A DNA stretch of 25,471 nucleotides. Source: an uncultured Ruminiclostridium sp. (GTDB taxonomy: Bacteria > Bacillota > Clostridia > Oscillospirales > Acutalibacteraceae). Each line of letters starts with the position of its first letter. Positions within the stretch are counted from its first letter, which is position 1. The position numbers were made by a program, and so were the translations under genes. The notes under the pieces were generated by a model. That model ran no database searches. It saw only the letters and a list, made by a program, of their open reading frames with translations, and was not told where the DNA came from. Shown here piece by piece: positions 6,611-14,653 of the stretch. The stretch is taken from NCBI GenBank assembly GCA_902490005.1, contig CABUCM010000039.1, positions 1-25,471 of the forward strand, read 5' to 3'.

Positions 6611-6925
6611 GGCGCGATATAGGCCCAGGCTCAGCCTGGAAAAAGGCTTTCGCGCCAACAGAAACCGGCGCGGGCGCAGTATTTTCAAAAAGCAATCAGG
6701 GTGTAGGCGCGATATGGGTCCAGGCTCAGCCTGGAAAAAGGCTTTCGCGCCAACAGAAACCGGCGCGGGCGCGGTATTCTCAAAAAGCGATCAGTGTGTG
6801 GGCGCGATATCGGTCCAGTCTCAGCCTGGAAAAGGCTTTCGCGCTAAGCAGAGACCGGCGCGGGCGCGGTATTTTCAAAAAACAATCAGGGTATGGGCGC
6901 GATATGGGTCCAGGCTCAGCCTGGG
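6611..6925. repeat. 95-bp tandem repeat with a hairpin core, about 3.3 copies
   Basis: Units start with GGCGCGATAT at 6611, 6706, 6801 and 6896, exactly 95 bases apart; the last copy is cut after about 30 bases. Units 1 and 2 differ at about seven positions. Each full unit can fold as GGCGCGA paired with TCGCGCC (offsets 1-7 and 40-46) enclosing CCAGGC-UCA-GCCUGG. In unit 3 the outer stem keeps pairing through a G-U wobble. The rest of the unit holds ACCGGCGCGGGCGC and TCAAAAA. Because 95 is not a multiple of three, successive units fall in different frames, which argues against coding. The partial copy ends at the ribosome binding site of the next gene. The 6486-6610 stretch before it has only a weak resemblance (GCGCGGGCG...AAATCTCAA near 6573-6595). 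Confidence 0.95.
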
Positions 6926-6938
6926 GGAGGCGATAACA

Positions 6939-7295
6939 ATGCCGGCAAATCAAAACAGCGAGGATATGCAGCGTATGCAGCAGGAGGCGGTGCGCCGGGT
7001 TCGGGAAATGCAGGCCAGGGCCCAGCACCCGCGGCCGGAGACGGCGCAAAGGCACGAGCCCTCCGAGCAGGAATCCCGTCAAACGCATCGCCAGGGGGAG
7101 CATACCAATGAACGCCGCCAGGAGACGGCCACGGTTCCAGTTGCGGCGGGGACACCCAAGCAGCCGGCGGGCGGAATTTTCCAGTCTCTGATGAAGGACA
7201 GCGACCAAACGCTGATCTTGATCCTGCTTCTGCTTCTAATGGAAAACGAGGCGGACATGGAGCTGCTCTTCGCTCTGATGTATCTGCTGATTTGA
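6939..7295 (+). CDS. Protein of unknown function with a hydrophobic C-terminus, third gene of the cluster
   Basis: A 118-residue protein I cannot assign. The first 80 residues are hydrophilic and rich in Gln, Arg and Glu (MQRMQQEAVRRVREMQARAQ and a following QRHEPSEQESRQTHRQ stretch), probably helical then disordered. The last 32 residues are strongly hydrophobic with acidic interruptions (SDQTLILILLLLLMENEADMELL and an ALMYLLI end), which could be two short amphipathic or membrane-associated helices. The ATG at 6939 is chosen because GGGGGAGG lies eight bases upstream; the frame is open further up through the 95-bp repeats, but only by chance. The gene ends directly at a strong terminator. 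Its link to the two genes before the repeat array is inferred from strand and spacing. Confidence 0.75.
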   Translation: MPANQNSEDMQRMQQEAVRRVREMQARAQHPRPETAQRHEPSEQESRQTHRQGEHTNERRQETATVPVAAGTPKQPAGGIFQSLMKDSDQTLILILLLLLMENEADMELLFALMYLLI

Positions 7296-7336
7296 AAAAG
7301 GTTCAGGCGCCGTTTTACGGCCCTGAACCTTTTTTC
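7295..7336. terminator. Bidirectional terminator between the unknown cluster and proA
   Basis: AGGTTCAGG (7299-7307) pairs with CCTGAACCT (7322-7330), with extra pairs toward the loop. TTTTTT follows on the plus strand and CTTTTTC on the minus strand. Confidence 0.88.
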
Positions 7337-8581
7337 TTACCGAATCTGCCCGCTGCCCAGCACGATAAATTTCATAGAGGTCAGCTCGTTTAAGCCCATA
7401 GGCCCTCTGGCATGGAGCTTCTGGGTGGAAATGCCGATTTCCGCCCCCAGGCCAAATTCCCCGCCGTCGGTAAACCGGGTAGAGGCGTTGACATACACCG
7501 CCGCCGCGTCCACACGGCTGGTAAACTCTCGGGATTTCTGATAGTTTTGGGTGACAATACACTCGCTGTGCCCGCTGGAGTACGCGGCGATATGGCGCAG
7601 CGCCTCCTCCATGGAGGGCACCACCCGCACCGCCAGCTTATAATCCAGATATTCCCGCGCCCAATCCTCCTCGGCGGCGGGAATCACACAGTCTCCCAGG
7701 ATCTCCCGGGTTTTCTCATCTCCGTGAAGCTCCACCTGTTTTTCATCCAGCCTGCGTTTCACCAAGGGCAGAAATTCCTTGGCCACCGCCTCGTGGACCA
7801 AAATCGTCTCGATGGCGTTGCACACCGACGGTCGGGAGGTTTTAGCGTTATAAACGATGGACGCCGCCATCTCCAGGTCCGCGTCGCTGTCAATATACAC
7901 ATGGCAGTTTCCCACGCCGGTTTCAATCACCGGAACCTTAGATTTCTCCACCACGGCTTTAATCAGCCCGGCGCCGCCCCGGGGAATCAGCACGTCTAAA
8001 TACTCCGTCAGCTCCATCAGCTCCACCGACGACTGGCGGGACGTGTCCTCTACCAGCTGGACGCTGTCCCTGGGCAGCCCCGCTTGGGCGACAGCCTCCC
8101 GCATGATGCCGGCAATGGCCATATTGGAATGAATCGCTTCCTTGCCCCCTCTTAAAATCACCGCGTTGCCCGCCTTCAGGCAAAGGGCCGCCGCGTCAGA
8201 GGTCACATTGGGACGGGCCTCGAAAATGATGCCGATCACCCCTAAGGGCACCCGCACCTTGGTGATTTCCAGGCCGTTGGGCTGAGTCCCACCGGAAAGC
8301 ACCGTGCCGATGGGATCCGGCATGGCCGCTACCTGCCTGACCCCCTCCGCCATAGAGGCGATCCGCTCCCGGGACAAGGCCAGGCGGTCCAGCAAGGACG
8401 CCGTCAGCCCGGCGTTCTTTCCATTCTCCAAATCCTTTTGGTTAGCCTCTAAAATTTCATCAGTGTTATTTAACAGCCCCTGGGCGATGGCCTGCAGGGC
8501 GCCGTTTTTCTTTTGCCCCGCCACCGCCAGTATCGCGGCGGCCTCCTTAGCCTTCTTTCCCATCTGTTCCATTGCGGTCAT
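7337..8581 (-). CDS. proA: Glutamate-5-semialdehyde dehydrogenase (gamma-glutamyl phosphate reductase)
   Basis: The second enzyme of proline synthesis: it reduces gamma-glutamyl phosphate with NADPH to glutamate-5-semialdehyde, which cyclises to pyrroline-5-carboxylate. At 414 residues it has the usual length. Visible motifs are VPLGVIGIIFEARPNVTSDAAALCLKAGN, ILRGGKEA, LIPRGGAGLI, VIETGVGNCHVY, and the catalytic-cysteine segment TSRPSVCNAIETILVH. Near the end, RFTDGGEFGLGAEIGISTQKLHARGPMGL is typical. It lies 30 bases after proB with an AAGGAGGAAA site and is last in the run before the terminator. Confidence 0.98.
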   Translation of the reverse strand: MTAMEQMGKKAKEAAAILAVAGQKKNGALQAIAQGLLNNTDEILEANQKDLENGKNAGLTASLLDRLALSRERIASMAEGVRQVAAMPDPIGTVLSGGTQPNGLEITKVRVPLGVIGIIFEARPNVTSDAAALCLKAGNAVILRGGKEAIHSNMAIAGIMREAVAQAGLPRDSVQLVEDTSRQSSVELMELTEYLDVLIPRGGAGLIKAVVEKSKVPVIETGVGNCHVYIDSDADLEMAASIVYNAKTSRPSVCNAIETILVHEAVAKEFLPLVKRRLDEKQVELHGDEKTREILGDCVIPAAEEDWAREYLDYKLAVRVVPSMEEALRHIAAYSSGHSECIVTQNYQKSREFTSRVDAAAVYVNASTRFTDGGEFGLGAEIGISTQKLHARGPMGLNELTSMKFIVLGSGQIR

Positions 8582-8611
8582 TCTTGTTTCCTCCTTCGGC
8601 GATAGCGTTTG

Positions 8612-9403
8612 TTACCCTTTTTTCTTTGCCAGGAACCGGGTGCCTATCTCCCGGCCCTCCAGCAAATCGTATAGCAGCCCCGGATCGGAGCCGTTGATGA
8701 CGCAGCAGTCGATGCCGGCCTCAGTGGCCACCACCGCCGCCGTAATTTTTGTGCTCATTCCGCCAGTACCCCGGTTGGACCCAGTGCCCCCGGCGATTTC
8801 CCGGATATGCCCGTCGATGTGTTCCACCACGGGAATCCGTTTAGCGTCCGGGTTCTTCCGGGGATCCTCCTCGTACAGGCCGTCGATGTCCGTCAGGATC
8901 ACCAGCAGGTCGGCCTCCACAATATCCGCCACAATGGCGGAAAGGGTATCGTTGTCCCCGATATTTTGGCCCTCCAACTCATCAATCGCCACGGTGTCGT
9001 TTTCATTCACCACCGGGATAATCCCCATTTCCATCAACGCCTCAAAGGTGTTGCCCACGTTCTGCTTGCTGTGGTCCTGTTCCACCACGTCCCTGGTCAA
9101 AAGGATCTGGGCCACGGTGCGGTTATATTCCCCGAACAGCTTGTCGTAGATAAACATCAGCTCGCACTGGCCCACCGCAGCCACCGCCTGCTTTTTCCTG
9201 GTTTCCTTAGGGCGCTGCTTCAGCCCCAGCTTTCCCACTCCCACGCCGATGGCGCCGGAGCTTACCAGAATAATCTCCCGGCCGGAATTCTGCAAATCGC
9301 TCAGCACCTTGCACAGGTGGTCGATCCTGCGGATATTCAGCCTACCGCTGTCGTAGGTCAATGTGGAGGTTCCCACCTTGACCACAATTCGTTTCGCTTT
9401 CAT
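8612..9403 (-). CDS. proB: Glutamate 5-kinase, short form without PUA domain
   Basis: Phosphorylates glutamate to gamma-glutamyl phosphate, the first and normally proline-inhibited step of proline synthesis. The 263-residue product is an amino-acid kinase domain only: VVKVGTSTLTYDSGRLN at the N-terminus, LVSSGAIGVGVGKLGL, IPVVNENDTVAIDE, GDNDTLSAIVA, LLVILTDIDGLYEEDPR, and GTGGMSTKITAA. The E. coli enzyme is about 100 residues longer because of a C-terminal PUA domain, absent here; short forms are known in other bacteria. The ATG overlaps the stop codon of the upstream M16 peptidase gene in an ATGA arrangement, implying translational coupling. Confidence 0.97.
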   Translation of the reverse strand: MKAKRIVVKVGTSTLTYDSGRLNIRRIDHLCKVLSDLQNSGREIILVSSGAIGVGVGKLGLKQRPKETRKKQAVAAVGQCELMFIYDKLFGEYNRTVAQILLTRDVVEQDHSKQNVGNTFEALMEMGIIPVVNENDTVAIDELEGQNIGDNDTLSAIVADIVEADLLVILTDIDGLYEEDPRKNPDAKRIPVVEHIDGHIREIAGGTGSNRGTGGMSTKITAAVVATEAGIDCCVINGSDPGLLYDLLEGREIGTRFLAKKKG

Positions 9404-10653
9404 GATATTCCCCCGATTGCTTCGTAAAAGCTTGGATTCAGCTTAGGCCCCACCACGGAAACCGAAAGCTGGTTAAGATTGAAAATTTGATTGGCCATGT
9501 CATTGACCTCTTCCATGGTGACGCCGCCGATCATCTCCAGCAGCTCATCCTCGGAAAGCACCCGGCCCTTCAGCAGCTCACCCCGGCCCATATGCCCTAC
9601 CTGGGAAGACGCGTTCTCCATCCCCATAACCAGGCCGGCCTTCAGCTGTTCCCGGGCCCGTGAAAACTCGGTGAAGGTCACTCCCTTTTTCAGCTCCTCC
9701 AGGGTTTTCAGGATTTCTTCCACGGCGGTTTCCGCCATTTCCGGGTTCACCGCGGTCTGAATCTCAAACAGGCCGCCGCTTAAATAGGCGCAGGTGCCGC
9801 TGTCCACCGAGTAAGCCAGCCCCAGCTCCTCCCGAAGCCGCTGAAACAGCCGGGAAGAGGTGCTGCCGCCGGTAGCCAGGTTCAAAAGGTTCAAGGGCTG
9901 AAGCTGGGGGGACAAGCTGTCCACCCCCGGCAAGCACAGGCAAATATGGGTTTGCTCCTGGTCCTCCTCCTGAAGCATACAGGAACGGGTATAAGACATG
10001 CGGCAGTCGTCCACCAAAGCCGCCCCCGGCTTTTTCTCACCGAAAAAACGCCCGGCCAGTTCCATAAATTGCGCCCGGTCAAAATTCCCGCACGCCGCCG
10101 CCACGATCCGGTCAGGGGAATACCGCTTTTCCAGCACCTTTTTCAATTCGGCCCTGCCGATCCGTTTCAGGCTCTCCCTGGAGCCCAGAATCGGCCTGCC
10201 GTAGGAGGAGTTCCGCCAAACGCCGGCGTATTGGTTTTCCGCCACCCGGTCCTCGGGCATATCTTCCGTCATGCTGATCTCTTCCATAATGACGTTTTTT
10301 TCCGTCTGGATATCCTCCGGGTCCAATTTGGGGCTGGTGACCATGCCGGCTAAAATCCCAAACGCTTTCTCCAGGTGCTCCGTTAAGGTTCTTCCGTAAT
10401 AACAGGTATATTCCTTGGTGGTATACGCGTTCATCTGGCCGCCGATAGCGTCCATTTCCTCCGCGATCTGCCGGGCGGAAAGTTCCGCCGTTCCTTTAAA
10501 CGCCATATGTTCCATAAAGTGGGAAACGCCGTTCTCGGCAGCCGTCTCATAAGAGGAACCGCTTTTGATCCAAAAGCCAAAGCTCACCGACCGGACATGG
10601 TCCTGCTTTTCCATCAAAACCCGAAGCCCGTTGGGAAACGTCACCTTTTCCAT
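9400..10653 (-). CDS. M16-family zinc peptidase
   Basis: A 417-residue pitrilysin-type peptidase of the processing-protease group. The inverted zinc motif HFMEH is at residues 45-49 (His45, His49 as ligands, Glu48 as base), followed about 75 residues later by EKNVIMEEI, which provides the third ligand. The second half is the usual non-catalytic M16 domain with LNLATGGSTSSRLFQRLREELGLAYSV. No signal peptide is seen, so it is probably cytoplasmic. The physiological substrate is not known. It starts 22 bases after the MATE gene stop and overlaps proB by four bases, so it appears to be the second gene of a four-gene transcript. Linkage to proline genes has no obvious biochemical reason. Confidence 0.93.
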   Translation of the reverse strand: MEKVTFPNGLRVLMEKQDHVRSVSFGFWIKSGSSYETAAENGVSHFMEHMAFKGTAELSARQIAEEMDAIGGQMNAYTTKEYTCYYGRTLTEHLEKAFGILAGMVTSPKLDPEDIQTEKNVIMEEISMTEDMPEDRVAENQYAGVWRNSSYGRPILGSRESLKRIGRAELKKVLEKRYSPDRIVAAACGNFDRAQFMELAGRFFGEKKPGAALVDDCRMSYTRSCMLQEEDQEQTHICLCLPGVDSLSPQLQPLNLLNLATGGSTSSRLFQRLREELGLAYSVDSGTCAYLSGGLFEIQTAVNPEMAETAVEEILKTLEELKKGVTFTEFSRAREQLKAGLVMGMENASSQVGHMGRGELLKGRVLSEDELLEMIGGVTMEEVNDMANQIFNLNQLSVSVVGPKLNPSFYEAIGGIS

Positions 10654-10675
10654 GAAGTTATGTAATCAGCACTCC

Positions 10676-12040
10676 TTACTGGGTCAATACCCGAATCCAC
10701 TTCCACCGGTTCACCTTGACCAAAGCCACAAAGGATTTGAGAATCTGGTCCGATTTCAGGCACAAAAACACAATTTCCGGCGAAGCATGAAAAACAAACG
10801 CAGCCAGCGCCGACGCGGGCAGAACGATCAGCCACATAAAGATGCTGTCGTTAATCAGGACAAACGAGGTATCCCCGCCTCCCCGGACAAAGCCGGTGAG
10901 CACATTGAGCTGATAGCCGGTTCCCACCGTAGTCACGCAGAGAATCAGGATAAAATGCTCCGCCATAAGCTTGGTTTCCGGCGTGATGGCGTAAAAGCCC
11001 AGAATAAAGTCCTTGACCAAAAATAACACCGTTCCCGTGACGAGCCCCAGTCCGAGAAACACAAACTGAAGCCGTTTCACATACCGTTTCAGTTCCTCTA
11101 TCTTTCCGGCGCCGATCCACTTGCCGGTCATCACGCCGGTGGCGTTGGCGGAGCCGTGAATAATCACCGTCAGCACCTGTATGACAGTGGTGGCGATGCT
11201 GTTGGCCGCAATCGCCGAGGCCCCCAGCCTGCCGATAATGGCGGTTTGAGCGCCCTGGGCGATGCCCCACATGGAGTCGCCCCCTATAGCCGGCGCCCCC
11301 ACCCGGACAAATTTTTTCAAAATAACACGGTCCAGGTGCAGCAGGGACCGGAACTGGAACCGGATCTTCCGGTCCACCGCCTTTAGGTAAAAGCAAATGA
11401 TCCCAAACTCTATCACCCTGGAGGTGAGCGTAGCGATGGCCGCGCCTTGGCTTCCCAGCCTGGGCGCGCCCAAATTGCCATAGATTAAAAGATAATTCAG
11501 GCACACATTGATAATCAGGGTGGAGCCGGCGACAAAAAAGCCGATTCTTACCGTTTCCACACTCCGCAGGCCCGCCAAAAGAGTATTGGTCATGCCGAAA
11601 AACACATAGGAAAAGCAAATGACTTTCAGGTATTTGACCCCTTCGCCGATGACCTCCTGGTCGTCGGTTAAAAGCCCCAGGCACCACCGCGGGAAGAAAA
11701 AGGCCGCGCACCAAAGCAGCACGCTGACCAGCACCGCCACCCAAAAACCAACCGCAATGATTTTCTGAATGGACTGGGTGTCCTTTTTTCCCCAATACTG
11801 GGAGGCCAGCACCACCATAGCCGCGCCGATTCCCATGACAGTCATTTGCAGAAAATACTGGATCTGGTTGCACAAAGCCACCCCGGAAAGGGCCAGCTCG
11901 TTGTATTGGCCCAGCATCACGTTGTCCGCCAGGCTTACGCTGTACACCACCAGGTTCTGCAGGGCGATGACCATGGTCATGGAAAAATAGCTTTTGTAGA
12001 AAGACTCGGTCTTTCCAGGAGCATTGCTTGTCTTTTCCAT
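10676..12040 (-). CDS. MATE-family multidrug/toxin exporter
   Basis: A 454-residue integral membrane protein with about twelve hydrophobic segments arranged in two MatE halves. The N-terminal half has ALQNLVVYSVSLADNVMLGQYNELALSGVALCNQI, typical of the family's first two helices; the repeated half begins near GAPAIGGDSMWGIAQGAQTAIIGRLGASAIAANSIA. Such proteins exchange cations for drugs or metabolites, but the substrate cannot be read from sequence. The ATG is preceded by TAGGGGGT. It is the first gene of the run leading to the M16 peptidase, proB and proA; about 230 bases separate it from pnp. Confidence 0.93.
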   Translation of the reverse strand: MEKTSNAPGKTESFYKSYFSMTMVIALQNLVVYSVSLADNVMLGQYNELALSGVALCNQIQYFLQMTVMGIGAAMVVLASQYWGKKDTQSIQKIIAVGFWVAVLVSVLLWCAAFFFPRWCLGLLTDDQEVIGEGVKYLKVICFSYVFFGMTNTLLAGLRSVETVRIGFFVAGSTLIINVCLNYLLIYGNLGAPRLGSQGAAIATLTSRVIEFGIICFYLKAVDRKIRFQFRSLLHLDRVILKKFVRVGAPAIGGDSMWGIAQGAQTAIIGRLGASAIAANSIATTVIQVLTVIIHGSANATGVMTGKWIGAGKIEELKRYVKRLQFVFLGLGLVTGTVLFLVKDFILGFYAITPETKLMAEHFILILCVTTVGTGYQLNVLTGFVRGGGDTSFVLINDSIFMWLIVLPASALAAFVFHASPEIVFLCLKSDQILKSFVALVKVNRWKWIRVLTQ

Positions 12041-12106
12041 CTTTTACTACCCCCTAAATGCCAAAATGAGAGCAACCGGTTAGCTGCTCCCATTTCTTAT
12101 TCAATT

Positions 12107-12137
12107 GTTATAATCCTCAAGCCGCTGTTTTATTCAA
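12107..12137 (-). promoter_or_regulatory. Possible promoter of the MATE-M16-proB-proA run
   Basis: The minus strand has TTGAAT (12132-12137) and TTATAAC (around 12107-12113) with a spacer of 18-19 bases, slightly long. Downstream, GAGCAGC/GTTGCTC (about 12067-12089) can form a leader hairpin. The remainder of the pnp-MATE gap (12041-12274) holds no gene. It has a GC-rich hairpin, GGCGC...GCGCC, near 12180-12200, but no clear terminator for pnp. Confidence 0.35.
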
Positions 12138-12274
12138 AACTCCGAAAGCCGCAATTCCAGAATTTTGAAGCTGATTCCCGGCGCTTGCCGCGGCGCCGTT
12201 CTATCACAAGAGGCCGTCAGCCGTTCCGCCCGCCGCAAAGGGGTGAAACGCCTCTTTCCTCTTTTCCGCGCCCC

Positions 12275-14476
12275 TTAGCTGCGGGGGCGGTTGGTGTTGG
12301 GGCGAAAGCCGTTGGGGCCTCTCCGGTCGTCTCTTCTGGGACGGCGGGGCGCGTCGGAAATCTCATTTTCCGGGGTCAGGCCCTCCACCTCGATGAGAGC
12401 GTCTCTCCGGGACAGGTTCAGCCTTCCCTTATCGTCGATTTCCAGCACCTTGACCAGCACCTCGTCGTCAACGTTTACCACGTCGGTGACCTTCTCGGTG
12501 CGCTTCACATCCAGCCGGGAAATATGCACCAGGCCCTCTTTGCCGGGAGCGATTTCCACAAACGCGCCGAAATCCATCAGCCGGGTGACGCGTCCCTTAT
12601 AGATCGCGCCCACCTCCGGGTCCTCCACAATGGTCTTGACAATGGTCAAAGCACGGTTGCAGTTATCCAGATCGGTGCCGGAGATGAATACGTTTCCGTC
12701 TTCCTCCACATCCATCTTAACGCTGCACTCGGCGCAGATCTTCTGAATCACCTTGCCGCCGGAACCGATCACCTCGCGGATCTTATCCACCGGAATGGTG
12801 ATGGAAACCATCTTGGGCGCGTATTTGCTCAGTTCCGCTCTCGATTCCGGGATGCATTTCAGGATAATCTCATCCAGGATATAGTCTCTGGCCTTGTGGG
12901 TCTTTTCCAGAGCCTCCTTCACGATCTCAGGGGTCAGTCCGTCGATCTTCAGATCCATCTGAATGGCGGTGATACCCTCGTGAGTACCGGCAACCTTAAA
13001 GTCCATATCGCCGAAGAAATCCTCCAGCCCCTGGATATCCACCATGGTCATCCAGCGCTCGCCCTCGGTAATCAAACCGCAGGAGATACCGGCTACCGGC
13101 GCCTTAATGGGCACGCCCGCGTCCATCAGCGCCAGGGTAGAGCCGCAGATGGAGGCCTGGGAGGTGGAGCCGTTGGAGGAAACCACCTCGGAAACCAGAC
13201 GGTAAGCGTAGGGGAACTCCTCAACCGGCGGGATCACCGGCAGAAGGGCTCTTTCCGCCAGAGCGCCGTGGCCGATTTCCCGGCGTCCGGGGCCTCTGGA
13301 GGGCCTGGTCTCGCCCACAGAGTAGGACGGGAAATTATATTGATGCATATACCGCTTGAACTCGTCGCCGTCGATGCCGTCCAGCATCTGCTGGTCGCTG
13401 ACCGGGCCTAAGGTCGCCGCGGTGAGCACCTGGGTCTGGCCTCTGGTAAACAGGCCGGAGCCGTGTACCCTGGGCAGCAGGCCAACCTCGGCGGCCAGGG
13501 GACGCATCTGGTCCATGGCCCTGCCGTCCACACGCTTCTGCTCATCCAGCAGCCAGCGGCGGACCACGTTCTTCTGGGTTTTATACATACACTCGTCGAT
13601 CTTAGCCTCGCACTCGGGATAGATGGGGTCGAAATGCTCGTGAACCTTCTCATAAATGGGCTTTAACCGCTCGTCCCGTACGGTCTTGTCGTCGGTATCC
13701 AGCGCGGCCTTCACGTCCTCGGTGGCGAACTCCATCACCGCGGCCAGCATTTCCGGGTCCGGCTCGTTGCTGGGATAGGAGAACTTCTCTTTGCCGATTT
13801 CCGCCTGCATGCCCTTGATGAACTCGATGATCTGCTGGTTGGCCTCGTGGCCCGCCATAATGCCGTTGTACATCACCTCGTCGGACACCTCGTTGGCGCC
13901 GGCCTCGATCATGGCGATGAGCTTATCGGTAGAGGCCACGGTAACGGCCATCTGGGATTTCTCACGCTGCTCCGCGGTGGGGTTGATGACATACTCGCCG
14001 TCCACATAGCCTACGGAAACGCCGGAGATGGGGCCTTTCCACGGGATATCGGAGATGGTCAGGGCCGCGGAGGTTCCCACCATAGCGGCGATCTCCGGGG
14101 AGCAGTCCGGGTCCACGGACATGACGGTGCAAACCACGGACACGTCGTTTCTCATATCCTTGGGGAACAGGGGGCGGATAGGCCGGTCGATGACCCGGGA
14201 GGTCAGAATGGCCTTATCGCTGGGGCGGCCTTCCCTTTTCAGGAAAGAGCCGGGAATTTTACCCACGGCGTAAAGCTTTTCCTCAAAGTCCACGGACAGC
14301 GGGAAAAAGTCGATGCCGTCCCTGGGCTTGGCGGAGGCGGTCACCGCCACGTTCACCACGGTATCGCCGTAGCGGACAAAGCAGGCGCCGTTGGCCAGCT
14401 GGGCGATTTTGCCTGTTTCGATTTTGAGGGGGCGCCCCGCAAAATCGGTTTCATAAACCTTGTAATTTTCGAACAT
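12275..14476 (-). CDS. pnp: Polyribonucleotide nucleotidyltransferase (PNPase)
   Basis: A trimeric 3'-5' exoribonuclease that uses phosphate to degrade RNA to nucleoside diphosphates, and can also add tails. The 733-residue product has two RNase PH domains. The second contains GHGALAERALLPVIP and the active-site segment STSQASICGSTLALMDAGVPI (split here only by length). A KH domain follows, with the GxxG loop in IREVIGSGGKVIQ, then an S1 domain (GAIYKGRVTRLMDFGAFVEI and GLVHISRLD), and a basic Arg/Pro-rich tail. AGGAGG precedes the ATG. It follows rpsO as in many bacteria; the spacer has a strong hairpin and a large leader fold. Confidence 0.98.
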   Translation of the reverse strand: MFENYKVYETDFAGRPLKIETGKIAQLANGACFVRYGDTVVNVAVTASAKPRDGIDFFPLSVDFEEKLYAVGKIPGSFLKREGRPSDKAILTSRVIDRPIRPLFPKDMRNDVSVVCTVMSVDPDCSPEIAAMVGTSAALTISDIPWKGPISGVSVGYVDGEYVINPTAEQREKSQMAVTVASTDKLIAMIEAGANEVSDEVMYNGIMAGHEANQQIIEFIKGMQAEIGKEKFSYPSNEPDPEMLAAVMEFATEDVKAALDTDDKTVRDERLKPIYEKVHEHFDPIYPECEAKIDECMYKTQKNVVRRWLLDEQKRVDGRAMDQMRPLAAEVGLLPRVHGSGLFTRGQTQVLTAATLGPVSDQQMLDGIDGDEFKRYMHQYNFPSYSVGETRPSRGPGRREIGHGALAERALLPVIPPVEEFPYAYRLVSEVVSSNGSTSQASICGSTLALMDAGVPIKAPVAGISCGLITEGERWMTMVDIQGLEDFFGDMDFKVAGTHEGITAIQMDLKIDGLTPEIVKEALEKTHKARDYILDEIILKCIPESRAELSKYAPKMVSITIPVDKIREVIGSGGKVIQKICAECSVKMDVEEDGNVFISGTDLDNCNRALTIVKTIVEDPEVGAIYKGRVTRLMDFGAFVEIAPGKEGLVHISRLDVKRTEKVTDVVNVDDEVLVKVLEIDDKGRLNLSRRDALIEVEGLTPENEISDAPRRPRRDDRRGPNGFRPNTNRPRS

Positions 14477-14505
14477 ATTGTTTCCTCCTAAAAATTTATC
14501 TTCCG

Positions 14506-14590
14506 CAGGAGGAGAAGCGATTTAGCAATAAAACCAAACTCCGGAACGCCGGGGCCTCGTTTCACTGCTAAAACCGTTTCCAGCCTCCTG
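14506..14590 (-). promoter_or_regulatory. Large nested hairpin in the pnp leader
   Basis: Three nested inverted repeats share one centre: CAGGAGG with CCTCCTG (14584-14590 and 14506-14512), TTTAGCA with TGCTAAA (14566-14572 and 14521-14527), and CCGG with CCGG (14549-14552 and 14541-14544). The fold ends about 30 bases before the pnp ATG. In E. coli a pnp leader hairpin is cut by RNase III and then removed by PNPase for autoregulation. A similar role here is an inference from position and shape. Confidence 0.6.
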
Positions 14591-14608
14591 AAAAAACCTG
14601 CTGTAAAC

Positions 14609-14642
14609 TTCGAAAGGGCAGACGGCTAAAAGCCGCCTGCCC
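14609..14642 (-). terminator. rpsO-pnp intergenic hairpin, possible weak terminator or processing site
   Basis: GGGCAGGCGGCT pairs with AGCCGTCTGCCC around three U bases, a 12-bp stem with one G-U pair, starting about 10 bases after the rpsO stop. The following TTTCGAAG is a poor U-tract, so readthrough into pnp is expected. Confidence 0.7.
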
Positions 14643-14653
14643 GATGAAGCGAA

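Noticed and set aside
6611..6925. CRISPR array
   Set aside because: The units are directly adjacent with a 95-base period, contain no variable spacers, and no cas gene is near.
6553..6936. A 127-residue open frame across the 95-bp repeats
   Set aside because: The period of 95 shifts the frame each unit, no ribosome site precedes it, and openness comes from the GC-rich repeat. It is a shadow of the repeat.
6714..6938. An upstream start that extends the third unknown gene through the repeats
   Set aside because: The ATG at 6939 has GGGGGAGG at proper spacing, while the upstream ATG has none, and the extra residues are translated repeat.
12041..12274. Intrinsic terminator for pnp
   Set aside because: GC-rich inverted repeats exist, for example GGCGC/GCGCC near 12180-12200, but none is followed by a U-tract on the minus strand.
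11846..13411. A 521-residue plus-strand open frame
   Set aside because: It lies opposite the MATE gene start, the gap and pnp. Composition is His/Gly/Leu-rich antisense of GC-rich codons and no motif is present.
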